From Vibrio rhizosphaerae (lineage in GTDB: Bacteria > Pseudomonadota > Gammaproteobacteria > Enterobacterales > Vibrionaceae), in assembly GCF_024347095.1 (NCBI RefSeq), contig NZ_AP024903.1:1612001-1676000 (forward strand): a DNA stretch of 64,000 nucleotides. The letters are read 5' to 3'. The notes beneath the pieces were generated by a model. That model saw only the letters and a program-made list of their open reading frames with translations. It made no database searches and was not told where the DNA came from. The position numbers and the translations under genes are program-made. Of the stretch, positions 37,031 through 47,192 are shown in pieces (position 1 is the stretch's first letter; the number at the start of each line of letters is the position of its first letter).

Positions 37031-37738
37031 TTATTCAGGCCGTGTTGTGTGCACAATATAATTGACATCGACTCTGTGTCCGAGACGATATGTTTGAGTG
37101 AAAGGATTATAATGTAACCCAGTGATTCCCCGCTCTTGCAGTGATGTCTGATCGATCATCCGGAATAACTCTGAAGGACGAATAAATTTCTCATGGTCAT
37201 GTGTGCCTTCCGGGACAATCTTCAGCAATTTTTCTGCACCGACAATTGCAAACAGATAGGATTTCAAATTACGGTTCAGGGTTGAAAAGAATACATGTCC
37301 GCCGGGCTTAACCAGTCGGGAACACGCCTGAATAATCGATTGTGGTTCAGGGACATGCTCGATCATTTCCATACAGGTCACAACATCATAAGCGGCAGGA
37401 TGTTGTTGTGCGTGCTCTTCAATCGTTGTCTGGACATAATCAATTTGTAACTGGCTTTCCAAGGCATGGAGCCGCGCAACTTCCAACGGCTCTTTTCCCA
37501 TGTCGAGCCCCGTGACCGTTGCACCTTCGCGCGCCATACTTTCAGCGAGAATCCCGCCACCACATCCGACATCCAGAACCTGTTTACCAAATAGTCCATT
37601 TGATTGCTGCAAAACATAATCAAGTCGAAGCGGGTTGATTTGATGGAGAGGTTTAAATTCTCCTTCCAGATCCCACCACCGGGAAGCCATGTCTTCAAAT
37701 TTTTGAATTTCTTTCGGGTCCACATTCTGTGTTGTCAT
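37031..37738 (-). CDS. ubiG: Ubiquinone biosynthesis O-methyltransferase UbiG
   Basis: A 235-residue class I SAM-dependent enzyme that carries out both O-methylation steps of ubiquinone synthesis at the inner membrane face. Motif I reads [16 protein letters not shown], followed by the acidic TGLDMG. The N-terminal segment [20 protein letters not shown] and the C-terminal [11 protein letters not shown] are specific to UbiG. It is divergent from gyrA, the order also seen in enterics. Confidence 0.96.
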   Translation of the reverse strand: MTTQNVDPKEIQKFEDMASRWWDLEGEFKPLHQINPLRLDYVLQQSNGLFGKQVLDVGCGGGILAESMAREGATVTGLDMGKEPLEVARLHALESQLQIDYVQTTIEEHAQQHPAAYDVVTCMEMIEHVPEPQSIIQACSRLVKPGGHVFFSTLNRNLKSYLFAIVGAEKLLKIVPEGTHDHEKFIRPSELFRMIDQTSLQERGITGLHYNPFTQTYRLGHRVDVNYIVHTTRPE

Positions 37739-38122
37739 TTTCAGATCCGTTGTTGATATCTACATTGTCGCAATCGCGATGTACCATTTTGCTTGCCGTA
37801 TTATACAGAAATGCAATGCCCCCGAAAGTTTCTGTCTCTGAAACAAAGAAGATTGGTCATTTATTCATTTCGTCAATCCGTTTCGGTTCGTTAATCGATT
37901 GATGTCGGTAAAAAAGTTGAGGGCAGGGTGTGTCTAAAAAATGCACTGAGGAATCAATGACTCTTGCAGAAGTGGGTAAAATATAGACAGTTAATTCGCG
38001 ACCAATGTAACAAGCTGAGAAAAGGAGAGGGAAAGTGATGCCGAAGTAGCAAAACCTGTGTTATATTTTCCGGTCTTATACGTATCGAATATACGATCAA
38101 ACTATAGAGGGACAATGGCTCT
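37739..38122. other. ubiG-gyrA divergent promoter region
   Basis: This 384-base spacer must hold promoters for both genes. A TATATT at 38062-38067 is a possible gyrA -10 element, with no good -35. A CGTAT/ATACG inverted repeat lies close downstream of it, in the likely gyrA leader. Nothing else was recognised. Confidence 0.4.
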
Positions 38123-40786
38123 ATGAGCGATCTAGCTAAAGAGATCACGCCTGTCAGTATAGAAGATGAGCTGAGAGGCTCATACCTTGACTATGCAATG
38201 TCAGTCATTGTAGGTCGGGCTCTTCCTGATGCACGTGACGGACTTAAACCTGTGCACCGTCGGGTACTATACGCAATGAGCGTGTTGGGGAATGATTGGA
38301 ATAAACCCTACAAAAAATCGGCTCGTGTTGTCGGAGATGTTATCGGTAAATATCACCCCCATGGTGATAGTGCCGTTTACGACACGATTGTACGGATGGC
38401 ACAACCGTTTTCACTTCGTTATATGCTGGTCGATGGTCAAGGAAACTTTGGCTCGATTGATGGTGATTCTGCTGCGGCCATGCGTTATACCGAAGTTCGG
38501 ATGGCAAAAATTGCCCACGAATTGCTTGCCGATCTGGATAAAGAAACGGTCGATTACGTTTCAAACTACGATGATACCGAGCAAATCCCAGCGGTCTTAC
38601 CAACTAAAGTACCGAACCTGTTGGTCAATGGCTCTTCCGGGATTGCAGTTGGTATGGCAACCAACATCCCACCTCATAACTTAGGGGAGGTCATCGATGG
38701 ATGTCTTGCCTTCATTGATAATGAAGACATTACGATCGATGAACTGATCGAGTACATTCCGGGCCCTGACTTTCCAACGGCTGCAATGATCAGTGGCCGT
38801 AAAGGTATTATTGATGCCTACAAAACCGGGCGCGGCAAAATTTATCTCCGTTCAAAAGCGGATATCGAAACAGATAAAAATGGTCGAGAGACGATAGTTG
38901 TTACTGAGATTCCTTATCAGGTCAATAAAGCACGCTTGATCGAGAAAATCGCAGAGCTGGTCAAAGATAAAAAAGTCGAAGGTATCAGTGCACTGCGTGA
39001 TGAATCCGATAAAGACGGGATGCGTATTGTTATCGAATGTAAACGTGATGCTGTCGGCGAAGTTGTCCTGAATAATCTGTATTCACAGACTCAGTTACAA
39101 ACCACGTTCGGCATTAACATGGTTGCGCTCGATAATGGACAGCCAAAACTGTTTAACCTGAAAGAACTGTTAAAATGTTTTGTTGATCACCGTCGTGAAG
39201 TGGTGACTCGTCGGACAATCTTCGAACTACGCAAAGCGCGGGATCGTGCCCATATTCTGGAAGGTCTGGCACTTGCGCTGGCAAATATCGATGACATTAT
39301 TGAACTGATTCGTCGTGCTCCAACACCGGCAGAAGCAAAAGCAGGTCTATTGGCTCGTGGTTGGTCTTTAGGTGATGTTGCGGCAATGCTCGAGCGTGCG
39401 GGTGTTGATGCGGCACGTCCGGACTGGCTGGAACCCCAATACGGTATCCGTGATGGGCTGTATTTCCTGACTGAACAGCAGGCACAAGCGATTCTTGAGT
39501 TAAGATTGCACCGACTAACTGGTCTTGAGCATGAAAAAATTCTGGATGAATACAAAGCCTTACTGGAAGAAATCGCCGAATTAATGTTGATTCTGTCCAG
39601 CACTGAACGTCTGATGGAAGTTATCAGGGAAGAACTGGAAGCTGTCAGAAATGGTTTCGGTGATAATCGTCTGACAGAAATTACAGCAGCTTCACATGAT
39701 ATTGATCTGGAAGAGCTGATTGCGCGTGAAGACGTAGTGGTTACTTTATCTCATGAAAGATATGTGAAGTACCAATCACTGAGTGATTATGAGTCTCAGC
39801 GTCGTGGCGGTAAGGGTAAAAGTGCCACGAAGATGAAAGACGAAGACTATATTGAACGTCTGTTAGTGGCGAATACCCACGATAATATTCTGTGCTTCTC
39901 AACGCGTGGTAAAACGTATCGTCTCAAAGTGTATCAGCTACCTCATGCGACCCGGACTGCACGAGGAAAGCCGATTAATAACATTCTTCCGCTGGAAGAA
40001 AATGAACGGATTACGGCAATTCTTCGGGTTGCAGAATACTCGGAAGATAAATTTATCTTCATGGCAACCGGTGACGGAACCGTGAAGAAAACATCACTTG
40101 ATCAGTTTGCCAATGTTCGTTCCAACGGCTTGATTGCTGTGAACCTGCGTGATGACGATTCATTGATTGGTGTCGATATTACGGATGGGAACAGTGAGAT
40201 TATGTTGTTCTCGAAAGCCGGTAAAGTCGTCCGGTTTAATGAACAACATGTACGAGCTATGGGAAGAACGGCATCCGGTGTCCGAGGCATGAAGTTGGCA
40301 GACAACGATCAAGTTGTCTCGCTGATTGTACCTTCTGAACAGGGTGATATTCTGACTGTGACTGAAAATGGTTACGGTAAGCGGACTGATTTGAATGAAT
40401 ATCCGACGAAAGGGCGGGCAACTCAAGGGGTTGTTTCAATCAAAGTGTCTGAGCGTAACGGCTGTGTTGTCGGAGCCGTACAGGTAGACAGCGGTGATGA
40501 ATTTATGATGATCACCAATGCTGGTACCTTGGTTCGAACTCGTGTCGGAGAAGTCAGTCAGGTTGGTCGTAATACCCAAGGTGTGACATTGATTAGAACC
40601 GCAGAAGATGAAAAAGTGGTTGGTCTGCAACGAATCGAAGAAGTTGAAGATGCTGATATCGATGCAAGCGTTGTCGATGAAAGTGTTGTAGCAGATGACA
40701 CCACTGAGGATTCATCCTCGTCATCAGAGCCTTTAGCTCCAAATGAGGGAGAGAGCTCAGATGAGCAAGATCTCTCTGACGATTAA
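38123..40786 (+). CDS. gyrA: DNA gyrase subunit A
   Basis: An 887-residue subunit of the type II topoisomerase that introduces negative supercoils. The breakage-reunion tyrosine is Tyr122 (AAMRYTE), and the quinolone region has the sensitive-type residues Ser83 and Asp87. The C-terminal half is the beta-pinwheel wrapping domain with the GyrA-box QRRGGKG near 556. The tail is very acidic and serine-rich, as in other Vibrio gyrases. GAGGG lies upstream of ATG 38123. A strong terminator follows. Confidence 0.98.
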   Translation: MSDLAKEITPVSIEDELRGSYLDYAMSVIVGRALPDARDGLKPVHRRVLYAMSVLGNDWNKPYKKSARVVGDVIGKYHPHGDSAVYDTIVRMAQPFSLRYMLVDGQGNFGSIDGDSAAAMRYTEVRMAKIAHELLADLDKETVDYVSNYDDTEQIPAVLPTKVPNLLVNGSSGIAVGMATNIPPHNLGEVIDGCLAFIDNEDITIDELIEYIPGPDFPTAAMISGRKGIIDAYKTGRGKIYLRSKADIETDKNGRETIVVTEIPYQVNKARLIEKIAELVKDKKVEGISALRDESDKDGMRIVIECKRDAVGEVVLNNLYSQTQLQTTFGINMVALDNGQPKLFNLKELLKCFVDHRREVVTRRTIFELRKARDRAHILEGLALALANIDDIIELIRRAPTPAEAKAGLLARGWSLGDVAAMLERAGVDAARPDWLEPQYGIRDGLYFLTEQQAQAILELRLHRLTGLEHEKILDEYKALLEEIAELMLILSSTERLMEVIREELEAVRNGFGDNRLTEITAASHDIDLEELIAREDVVVTLSHERYVKYQSLSDYESQRRGGKGKSATKMKDEDYIERLLVANTHDNILCFSTRGKTYRLKVYQLPHATRTARGKPINNILPLEENERITAILRVAEYSEDKFIFMATGDGTVKKTSLDQFANVRSNGLIAVNLRDDDSLIGVDITDGNSEIMLFSKAGKVVRFNEQHVRAMGRTASGVRGMKLADNDQVVSLIVPSEQGDILTVTENGYGKRTDLNEYPTKGRATQGVVSIKVSERNGCVVGAVQVDSGDEFMMITNAGTLVRTRVGEVSQVGRNTQGVTLIRTAEDEKVVGLQRIEEVEDADIDASVVDESVVADDTTEDSSSSSEPLAPNEGESSDEQDLSDD

Positions 40787-40815
40787 TTCTGACGAATATC
40801 AGTGATAACGCGAAT

Positions 40816-40843
40816 AAAACCGGGCAAATAGCCCGGTTTTTTT
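40816..40843 (+). terminator. Rho-independent terminator of gyrA
   Basis: A 10-base AAAACCGGGC stem with an AAATA loop runs into seven T residues, 30 bases after the stop. Confidence 0.93.
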
Positions 40844-41043
40844 ATGTCCTTAGCCCGCTAGTCTCTGATTGTCTCTGGGGTTGACAGCGTAATTAATAAT
40901 AAAATTAACAATTTACTCAATTGCTCTTAGCAAAAAAAAGAGATATTAAATGTGATAATCATTCCAATAATTTAAATTTCATAGGACAACAAATGAGAAA
41001 ATGATAAAATTTTTTTACTTGTTACCGATAATGGATAGATGCA

Positions 41044-41220
41044 GTGGACTCTCAAGTAACTCAGTTGAAGAAAGATTTCTACCAGCAGATTATGGCGCAG
41101 CACGCGTATGCATTTCCAAATACGTCCTCGACATTGTCACTTTTAACTGATGAAGAGCTGGAGCAGATTGAAAGAGTTTGGATCGAGCTGATCATGTGGA
41201 AAAAATCGCAGACACATTAA
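41044..41220 (+). CDS. Small hypothetical protein between gyrA and ribA, 58 residues
   Basis: The frame starts at GTG 41044 (DSQVTQLKKDFYQQIMAQH follows) and ends in WIELIMWKKSQTH. It has no in-frame ATG before residue 17, and a stop lies just upstream, so GTG is the only full-length start; the ribosome site (ATGGATAG) is weak. The peptide has the look of coding sequence, with two helices joined by TDEELEQIERVW. A strong terminator stands 25 bases after its stop, and gyrA's own terminator lies before it, so it is an independent unit. I do not recognise the family. Confidence 0.6.
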   Translation: MDSQVTQLKKDFYQQIMAQHAYAFPNTSSTLSLLTDEELEQIERVWIELIMWKKSQTH

Positions 41221-41522
41221 CAGGTAGCGGTTCATACATATAAGAAACCCGGTAAATCAACTGATGACCGGGTTTTTTTATGTCAGAAATATTGAGTAAT
41301 ACAATCAATGAGACGGTTTATCAATCAGGTCGGGCGTATTCGATAGGGATGATTTGCAGGGATTACACGCCAATATAGAATAATCTCTTTTTCTCTTGGG
41401 CATCTAGTGGTATTTTCTATTTGTAATATTATAACGTCACCACTATACCTATGAGGGGGACGTTAGTGCGAAATGTTTTGATTGTTATTGATATGGAAAT
41501 ATCTGAGTAAGAGAGTACTGAT
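41221..41522. other. Spacer upstream of ribA
   Basis: It begins with a terminator for the preceding small gene. The rest is AT-rich. No FMN riboswitch core was found, so ribA appears not to be under that control here. Confidence 0.5.
41245..41279 (+). terminator. Rho-independent terminator of the 58-residue gene
   Basis: A 9-base AAACCCGGT stem with a 13-base loop runs into seven T residues. Confidence 0.9.
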
Positions 41523-42119
41523 ATGGCGGATGTCCGAGCCAGAGTGGATTTAAAAGTTGGAGCAAAAAGTGATATTGATGCTGAGATCCTCTCTTTCAAC
41601 GGTTTGAATACAGATAAAGAACACGTTGCTTTGATTTTTAAATCTGCAGACTTAAATCAAGAAATTCCTTTAGTGAGAATGCATTCAGAGTGCCTGACGG
41701 GAGATGTTTTCCACTCGTCAAGATGTGACTGTGGTGAACAACTAGAAGAAACTATTACTAAAATGGGAGAATCTGGTGGAATCATCCTATACCTTCGCCA
41801 GGAAGGGCGAGGGATTGGTTTATATAATAAGATTGATGCGTATCGACTGCAAAGCCAAGGGTTGAATACGTACGAAGCGAACCGAAAGCTTGGTTTTGAT
41901 GATGATCTCAGAGAGTTTTCTGAAGCGGCTCAAATGTTGAAAGCATTGAATATCAATAAAATCCGCTTAGTGACAAACAATCCCAAGAAAGTGAATGACT
42001 TGAGAGCTCACGGCATTGAAATTGTTGAGATTGTTCATACGGCAGCCCATATTAAAGCGGGTAACGCCAACTATCTGAAAGCAAAAGTCAGTTATGGTAA
42101 GCATAAACTCTCATTGTAA
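41523..42119 (+). CDS. ribA: GTP cyclohydrolase II
   Basis: A 198-residue zinc enzyme that opens GTP as the first step of riboflavin synthesis. Zinc ligands are the three cysteines in [19 protein letters not shown], and the catalytic core reads [19 protein letters not shown] with the active arginine. The standalone form without RibB is usual in gamma-proteobacteria. The start has GAGTAAGAGAG upstream. It appears monocistronic. Confidence 0.97.
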   Translation: MADVRARVDLKVGAKSDIDAEILSFNGLNTDKEHVALIFKSADLNQEIPLVRMHSECLTGDVFHSSRCDCGEQLEETITKMGESGGIILYLRQEGRGIGLYNKIDAYRLQSQGLNTYEANRKLGFDDDLREFSEAAQMLKALNINKIRLVTNNPKKVNDLRAHGIEIVEIVHTAAHIKAGNANYLKAKVSYGKHKLSL

Positions 42120-42364
42120 GTGGCGTTCTCTGCTCTGACTGATATTCACTTCATGACCCTATTGATTTTTTATATTGTTTGACGTTATTCATAGGGTTGA
42201 AATCTGCCGCTGTGTTCATGATCAAAGAAAAAGATGGGATTCAGGCTTGAGTTTGTTGCGGGTGCAGGGGGGATTTGAATGTCCGGTTTGTCGTTGAGCC
42301 GATTCTTGTCAAACCTATCTTGGAGTGTCATAGTTCACTGTAATTTGGCTTTATAAGGAAAAAT

Positions 42365-43021
42365 ATGTCTCTTCAGTATCAAATAGTCCCTGTAACGGCT
42401 TTTGCTCAGAATTGTTCAATTGTTTGGTGCGATGAAACCATGAAGGGCATCGTGATTGATCCTGGCGGCGATGAAAAGCATCTTGCGGACGTGATTCAGG
42501 TGTTGGGGGTCCAAATTGTACATATTGTTTTGACCCATGGACACCTTGATCATGTCGGTGGGACGAAAACACTGCAACAATCGCTTGGTGCCGTCGATAT
42601 TATTGGCCCGCATCAGGCTGATCGGTTCTGGCTGCAAGAACTGGAAAAGCAGAGTCAGATGTTTGGTTTTCCGCGAACGATGGCGTTTGACCCCGATCAG
42701 TGGTTGAACGAGGGCGATTCGGTTGCGTTTGGTCAGCAAGAGCTTCAGGTATATCACACGCCGGGTCATACACCGGGTCATGTCTGCTTGTTCAGTGAAT
42801 CCGCAAAAGTGGCTTTTGTCGGTGATGTTTTATTTCAGGGAAGTATCGGAAGAACAGACTTTCCTCAGGGTGATTTCGAAACATTGATTCGTTCGATTAA
42901 AACGAAGTTATGGCCATTGGGCAATGATGTTACATTTATCCCCGGACACGGCCCACAGTCAACCTTTGGTCATGAACGTGCGTCAAATCCTTTTGTTGCG
43001 GATGAAATGCCACTCTATTGA
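42365..43021 (+). CDS. MBL-fold metallo-hydrolase, YcbL/glyoxalase II-like
   Basis: A 218-residue hydrolase of the metallo-beta-lactamase superfamily. The metal motif THGHLDHVGG lies near residue 59, with later ligands in HTPGHTPGH, FVGDVLFQGSIGR and IPGHGP. This pattern and the length match YcbL-type glyoxalase II relatives that split thioesters such as lactoylglutathione. It is convergent with the next gene, and their 3' ends overlap by seven bases. AAGGAAAA lies upstream of the ATG. Confidence 0.92.
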   Translation: MSLQYQIVPVTAFAQNCSIVWCDETMKGIVIDPGGDEKHLADVIQVLGVQIVHIVLTHGHLDHVGGTKTLQQSLGAVDIIGPHQADRFWLQELEKQSQMFGFPRTMAFDPDQWLNEGDSVAFGQQELQVYHTPGHTPGHVCLFSESAKVAFVGDVLFQGSIGRTDFPQGDFETLIRSIKTKLWPLGNDVTFIPGHGPQSTFGHERASNPFVADEMPLY

Positions 43022-43695
43022 TGGCGCTGTTCCGGCTCTGCCGCAGCAATATAGCGTCTGGCCATTCCAATCAGTTCATCGCCTTGAATGCCTAAATCAC
43101 TCATCGGGATGAATAGATCATACCCATGGTAATTTCTTTGATAGCTCATCCGGTTTGCCAGCATTGCGAGTAAGCCGGAATATAGCTGTCCGTCTGCCGA
43201 CTTATATAAACTCGGATCCAGAACAATATCCTCGAACTCAGCAAGCCGGACATGGTGCTGTTTCATTCCCAGATAAAGTAGTCCGCGCTGAGACAATAAA
43301 ATCTCACTGATAATTCGTGGGCAAATACTATTCAGAAAAGGAGAGTAGGACTTCAAACGAATCCCAATCCAGGGGAGTGGTTGGTGCCAGCCGTCAATAT
43401 GATAGGTACATTGGTTAATCTCTTGAATATTATTCCATTTGACGACCCAGCCGCCTCGAAATGTGTGCTGTTGGAAGTGAGTTGCGGTTAAGGTATAACG
43501 AACCTGACTTTTGCGGATCAACCAATAGAGCAGTACTGCAATCCCAGAGAATAACGCAGCATAAATCAAAGCCAGAGAAAGGGTATTTGTGGTCATGATG
43601 ATCAGCAGGGCGATTGTTGCATACGCAATCATCGTTAAGCGTACGGAGCGCTGGTGGAAATTAAATTCAAAATTTGAAAGATGAACCGTCTGCAT
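43015..43695 (-). CDS. Membrane protein, probably DUF2982 family
   Basis: A 226-residue protein with two adjacent membrane helices at about residues 20-65 followed by a soluble PH-like domain, in which VRYTLTATHFQQHTFRGGWVVKWNNIQEIN begins the beta-rich part. I assign it to DUF2982 from memory of Vibrio proteins; that name is less sure than the topology. ATG 43695 follows GTGGAAC. It overlaps the 3' end of the metallo-hydrolase gene. No function is known. Confidence 0.68.
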   Translation of the reverse strand: MQTVHLSNFEFNFHQRSVRLTMIAYATIALLIIMTTNTLSLALIYAALFSGIAVLLYWLIRKSQVRYTLTATHFQQHTFRGGWVVKWNNIQEINQCTYHIDGWHQPLPWIGIRLKSYSPFLNSICPRIISEILLSQRGLLYLGMKQHHVRLAEFEDIVLDPSLYKSADGQLYSGLLAMLANRMSYQRNYHGYDLFIPMSDLGIQGDELIGMARRYIAAAEPEQRHQ

Positions 43696-44027
43696 ATTTG
43701 TTCCACAATCGTTTGGGGCTCTGTTTTTCCTCAATTGGCTTTACGCCAATATCTGAAGACCGCGAATATTCAGAATAAATAAGACTTGAGTTCTGACACT
43801 CTGAAGTGATTTGAAGATAATATCTTCAAGAATTCAGAAGATACAGACCTTTGCTCTCATTGTTGGTTTATTAGGGCTGTTTTGCTTGGTTTTTAATCGC
43901 TTTTAGCTTAAAAATTAACTTTTCAGCGTAAATCATTTCTGCTGTCTATAAATTAGCGCAAAATTTTGATATAAACCGCACTTTGTTTAATGAATACTGT
44001 CTCGACAGTTGTAATGGAGAATATTCG

Positions 44028-44399
44028 ATGAGACTGGCTCATAAGCGTAATGTGCAGAATAAACTGCAAAAGCGTATGAAACCCTTTGCCATAAATCCGA
44101 CTTTAAAACAGTCTGCAGTAAAGCCGTCTGCAGTGAAGACACAGCCCCTTGTTTCTTCAAGTCAGCCAAAGGCAGCGACAATCGTCAACGAAAATCTCAC
44201 CCCGAAGCAGGCTCAAGTGTTGGAAATTGTGACTCAACATGCTGATGGAATTAATCCGAAAAGCATCGGATTAGAAGCGGGTCAGGAAGACACAAAAGCG
44301 GCTAGCTGGGCAACAGGTGCACTGAAAAAACTTTTAGAAGACAATCTTGTTGAGAAAGTGCAACTGGCCGGCAATAAAGTACTTTATAAGCGCGCTTAA
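44028..44399 (+). CDS. Small winged-helix-like protein, unknown function
   Basis: A 123-residue protein. The first 55 residues are basic and low in complexity, with a short duplication SAVKPSAVKT. Residues 57-123 look like a winged helix: LTPKQAQVLEIVTQHADGINPKSIG, a recognition-like helix near SWATGALKKLLEDNLVEKV and a beta wing ending in NKVLYKRA. This suggests DNA binding, but no family is named with confidence. GGAG lies before ATG 44028. It lies convergent to the cosR-like gene. Confidence 0.7.
   Translation: MRLAHKRNVQNKLQKRMKPFAINPTLKQSAVKPSAVKTQPLVSSSQPKAATIVNENLTPKQAQVLEIVTQHADGINPKSIGLEAGQEDTKAASWATGALKKLLEDNLVEKVQLAGNKVLYKRA
44112..44141 (+). repeat. 15-base tandem duplication inside the winged-helix gene
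   Basis: TCTGCAGTAAAGCCG is followed directly by TCTGCAGTGAAGACA. It encodes the SAVKPSAVKT repeat in the flexible N-terminus and keeps the frame. Confidence 0.6.
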
Positions 44400-44491
44400 A
44401 TCTGACACACGCCAAAAAGATCCAGTTGTGATGTCATTGCGCTGGATCTTTTTGATGTATCAGAGTATGACACTCTCGCCAATCTGTTCTG

Positions 44492-44974
44492 TTATTCGTG
44501 ATTCAAAATACTGCCGATCTCTAGCATCGGTGCCACATCAATATTATCTGCTTTCATCATTGCTGAAAGACGCTGAATCGAAGAGAGTAACAGTGTCTGC
44601 TCCCACTCTTCCAACTGTTGGAACTGAGAAACAAAATTATCCTGTAAAGGCTGAGGTGCTTTATGCAGCAACTCTTGGCCGAATTCTGTCAGATGAGCAT
44701 GAACTTTTCTCTTGTCTGTCACACTACGGACGCGGCGTACATAACCATTCCTTTCCAAACGATCCAGAATGGTTGTCGCAGTGGCTTGACTCATATTTGT
44801 ATTACGAGAAAGTTCACGAATCGTGACTTCGCCTAATTGTTCGATTGAACGCATCAAAATCAATTGCGGCCCTGTGAGTCCTGCAACTTTGCTTAATTTT
44901 TTTGAGTGAAGGTCAATCGCTCGGATGATCTGGCGTATAGCAACCAGTACTTCTTCATGTTTTTCCAAAATCAA
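44492..44974 (-). CDS. cosR: MarR-family regulator, CosR-like
   Basis: A 160-residue winged-helix regulator. The MarR DNA-binding core reads LGEVTIRELSRNTNMSQATATTILDRLERNGYVRRVRSVTDKRK. In Vibrio the CosR/EctR-like protein of this type lies beside a BCCT transporter gene and represses compatible-solute uptake and synthesis genes; the divergent BCCT gene here is the same arrangement. No ATG is available near the N-terminus, so the start is TTG at 44974 or, as relatives suggest, TTG 44968. The symbol rests on domain plus neighbourhood. Confidence 0.82.
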   Translation of the reverse strand: MILEKHEEVLVAIRQIIRAIDLHSKKLSKVAGLTGPQLILMRSIEQLGEVTIRELSRNTNMSQATATTILDRLERNGYVRRVRSVTDKRKVHAHLTEFGQELLHKAPQPLQDNFVSQFQQLEEWEQTLLLSSIQRLSAMMKADNIDVAPMLEIGSILNHE

Positions 44975-45482
44975 TATCCAGACTTTGAGTAATTACTAAT
45001 ATTTTATACGGATAACAATAACGCGGACATTACCTCACTTATTCACAGAAGAAAAGTGCTATTCATAGAAGAAAAGTGCTGATGTCATCGTTTTCTTTGC
45101 AACTATCTTCAGGAAAGAAGGTTATGAAAGTATTTTTGCTGAATTGTCAGACAAGGATGACACGAATGTCATTTTGTTGCAATGTGGTCATATGTGACAG
45201 TGTAATGATGTGCTTTCATCATATTGTAATCTGTATAAAATATTAGTGTACAAAACAATCTCGCCGGAGGCTAAGTTGTTCGCGTTGTGATTTTAACCAA
45301 AAAGTTCTTTTTTATCTGTTTTTTAGTCTATATTTTAACCGATTGATGGCATTATTGATTAGTTTAAGATAAATTATGCCACGCGATGACGTGTTGTTCA
45401 TTGTGTGTTCAAATGATTTTTAGCTGATTCGCCTAGGGATAGGTAATAATAATTTGACGGCTAAATCATAAAGAGGGGAATT
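44975..45482. other. cosR-BCCT divergent intergenic region
   Basis: The 508-base spacer separates the regulator from the carrier gene. It contains a near-perfect 20-base tandem repeat at 45041-45080, nearer to cosR. The rest is AT-rich and is the expected place for osmotic control of the carrier. No other element was recognised. Confidence 0.5.
45041..45080. repeat. 20-base tandem repeat, two copies
   Basis: ATTCACAGAAGAAAAGTGCT is followed at once by ATTCATAGAAGAAAAGTGCT, one mismatch in 20. It lies about 67 bases before the cosR start and about 400 before the BCCT gene. Confidence 0.85.
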
Positions 45483-47057
45483 ATGACCAAAGGTATTGAT
45501 AAATATAGTATCGACAGTACGGATTATACTGTCGGACAGGATAATGTTCAAAAATGGGGTTTTGATGTTCATAACCCTGTGTTTGGTATCAGCGCAGGGT
45601 TAATTTTGCTGTTTCTTGTGGCGACGTTAATTACTGATCCTGAAACAGCTAAATCCGCTTTAGACGGCATCAAATGGAAAATCATCGGCAACTTTGACTG
45701 GCTATTTATATGGTCCGGTAATATTTTTGTGGTTTTCTGCTTGATTCTTGTCGTTTCGCCATTCGGTAAAATTCGTTTAGGGGGACAGTCAGCAACAGCC
45801 GATTACTCTTACCTCTCTTGGCTGGCGATGTTATTTGCCGCTGGGATGGGCATTGGCTTGATGTTCTGGAGTGTGGCTGAACCGGTGGCGTACTATACCG
45901 GATGGTATAAAACACCCTTAAATGTTGAAGCATACTCTCCTGAAGCGGCGAAACTCGCTTTGGGTGCGACGATGTTCCACTGGGGATTACACCCATGGGC
46001 GATTTACGGGGTTGTTGCATTGTCACTGGCATTTTTCTGCTATAACAAAGGCCTGCCACTCTCAATTCGTTCAATCTTTTATCCGTTACTTGGCGATCGT
46101 GCCTGGGGATGGCCCGGACATTTGGTTGATATTCTTGCCGTTGTTGCAACGTTATTTGGTTTGGCTACATCGTTAGGGCTTGGTGCACAACAAGCTGCCA
46201 GTGGGATCCACCACGTGTTTGGGATTGATGCCGGAATCGGATTACAGATTGTGGTGATTATTGCGGTCACCATGTTAGCTGTGATCTCTGTGGTTCGTGG
46301 TATCGATGGCGGTGTAAAAGTCATTTCGAATATCAATATGATCATCGCTTTCTTATTGCTGCTTGCGGTCGGTCTGATTGGTTACGCGGTGACGTTTGAT
46401 TCTATTAAAACAACGCTGCTTGCCTATATTGAAAATATTGTTTCTTTGAGCAATCCTCATGGTCGTGAAGATGAAGCATGGTTCCAAGGCTGGACTGTAT
46501 TCTACTGGGCATGGTGGATCTCTTGGTCACCATTTGTCGGTATGTTTATTGCCCGGGTTTCCAAAGGTCGTACGGTCAGAGAATTTATCACGGCGGTACT
46601 CTTTGTTCCGACACTGGTGACTGTGGTTTGGATGTCTGTATTCGGTGGCATGGCAATCGATCAGGTGGTTCATCAAGTCGGTGAACTGGGCCATAAAGGA
46701 ATTACTGAAGTTTCACTGGCGATGTTCCAGATGTTTGATGTCTTGCCTTACGGCAAAGTCCTTTCTTTAATTGGTGTTGTATTAGTTTTGGTATTTTTCA
46801 TTACCTCTTCTGATTCCGGCTCACTGGTTATTGATAGTATTACTGCTGGTGGTAAGGTCGATGCACCGATTCCGCAGAGAATATTCTGGGCTTCTATTGA
46901 GGGCGCAATTGCCATTGCATTGCTATGGATTGGTGGAACACAAGCCATTCAGGCATTGCAGGCGGGTGCGATTTCGACAGCTCTGCCATTTACATTTGTT
47001 CTGCTCATGATGTGTGTCAGTCTGATTATGGGAATGAAAACCGAGCGATTGAATTAA
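45483..47057 (+). CDS. BCCT-family betaine/choline/carnitine transporter
   Basis: A 524-residue twelve-helix symporter for trimethylammonium compounds or related osmolytes. The family signature WTVFYWAWWISWSPFVGMFIARVSKGRTVREF lies around residues 335-367, with its aromatic box. The glycine-rich GMGIGLMFWSVAEP motif in the earlier helix fits a sodium-coupled carrier of the OpuD/BetP type. GAGGGG lies six bases before ATG 45483. It is divergent from the CosR-like gene and has its own terminator. Likely inducers are high salt and low osmolyte. Confidence 0.95.
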   Translation: MTKGIDKYSIDSTDYTVGQDNVQKWGFDVHNPVFGISAGLILLFLVATLITDPETAKSALDGIKWKIIGNFDWLFIWSGNIFVVFCLILVVSPFGKIRLGGQSATADYSYLSWLAMLFAAGMGIGLMFWSVAEPVAYYTGWYKTPLNVEAYSPEAAKLALGATMFHWGLHPWAIYGVVALSLAFFCYNKGLPLSIRSIFYPLLGDRAWGWPGHLVDILAVVATLFGLATSLGLGAQQAASGIHHVFGIDAGIGLQIVVIIAVTMLAVISVVRGIDGGVKVISNINMIIAFLLLLAVGLIGYAVTFDSIKTTLLAYIENIVSLSNPHGREDEAWFQGWTVFYWAWWISWSPFVGMFIARVSKGRTVREFITAVLFVPTLVTVVWMSVFGGMAIDQVVHQVGELGHKGITEVSLAMFQMFDVLPYGKVLSLIGVVLVLVFFITSSDSGSLVIDSITAGGKVDAPIPQRIFWASIEGAIAIALLWIGGTQAIQALQAGAISTALPFTFVLLMMCVSLIMGMKTERLN

Positions 47058-47075
47058 TTGCTGCGGTTATTCTGG

Positions 47076-47103
47076 AAAAGCCGGCGATGATGCCGGCTTT
47101 TTT
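47076..47103 (+). terminator. Rho-independent terminator of the BCCT gene
   Basis: A 10-base AAAAGCCGGC stem with a 6-base loop runs into six T residues. Confidence 0.92.
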
Positions 47104-47192
47104 GTATCTGGCCCCAACATTTCAACGCTGAATAGACTGGGTGAAGTGATTGATGATCAGGCCGTGACTGACTGAAGTAAATTTTTGCGGGG

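Noticed and set aside
41221..41522. FMN riboswitch upstream of ribA
   Set aside because: The RFN core sequence is not present.
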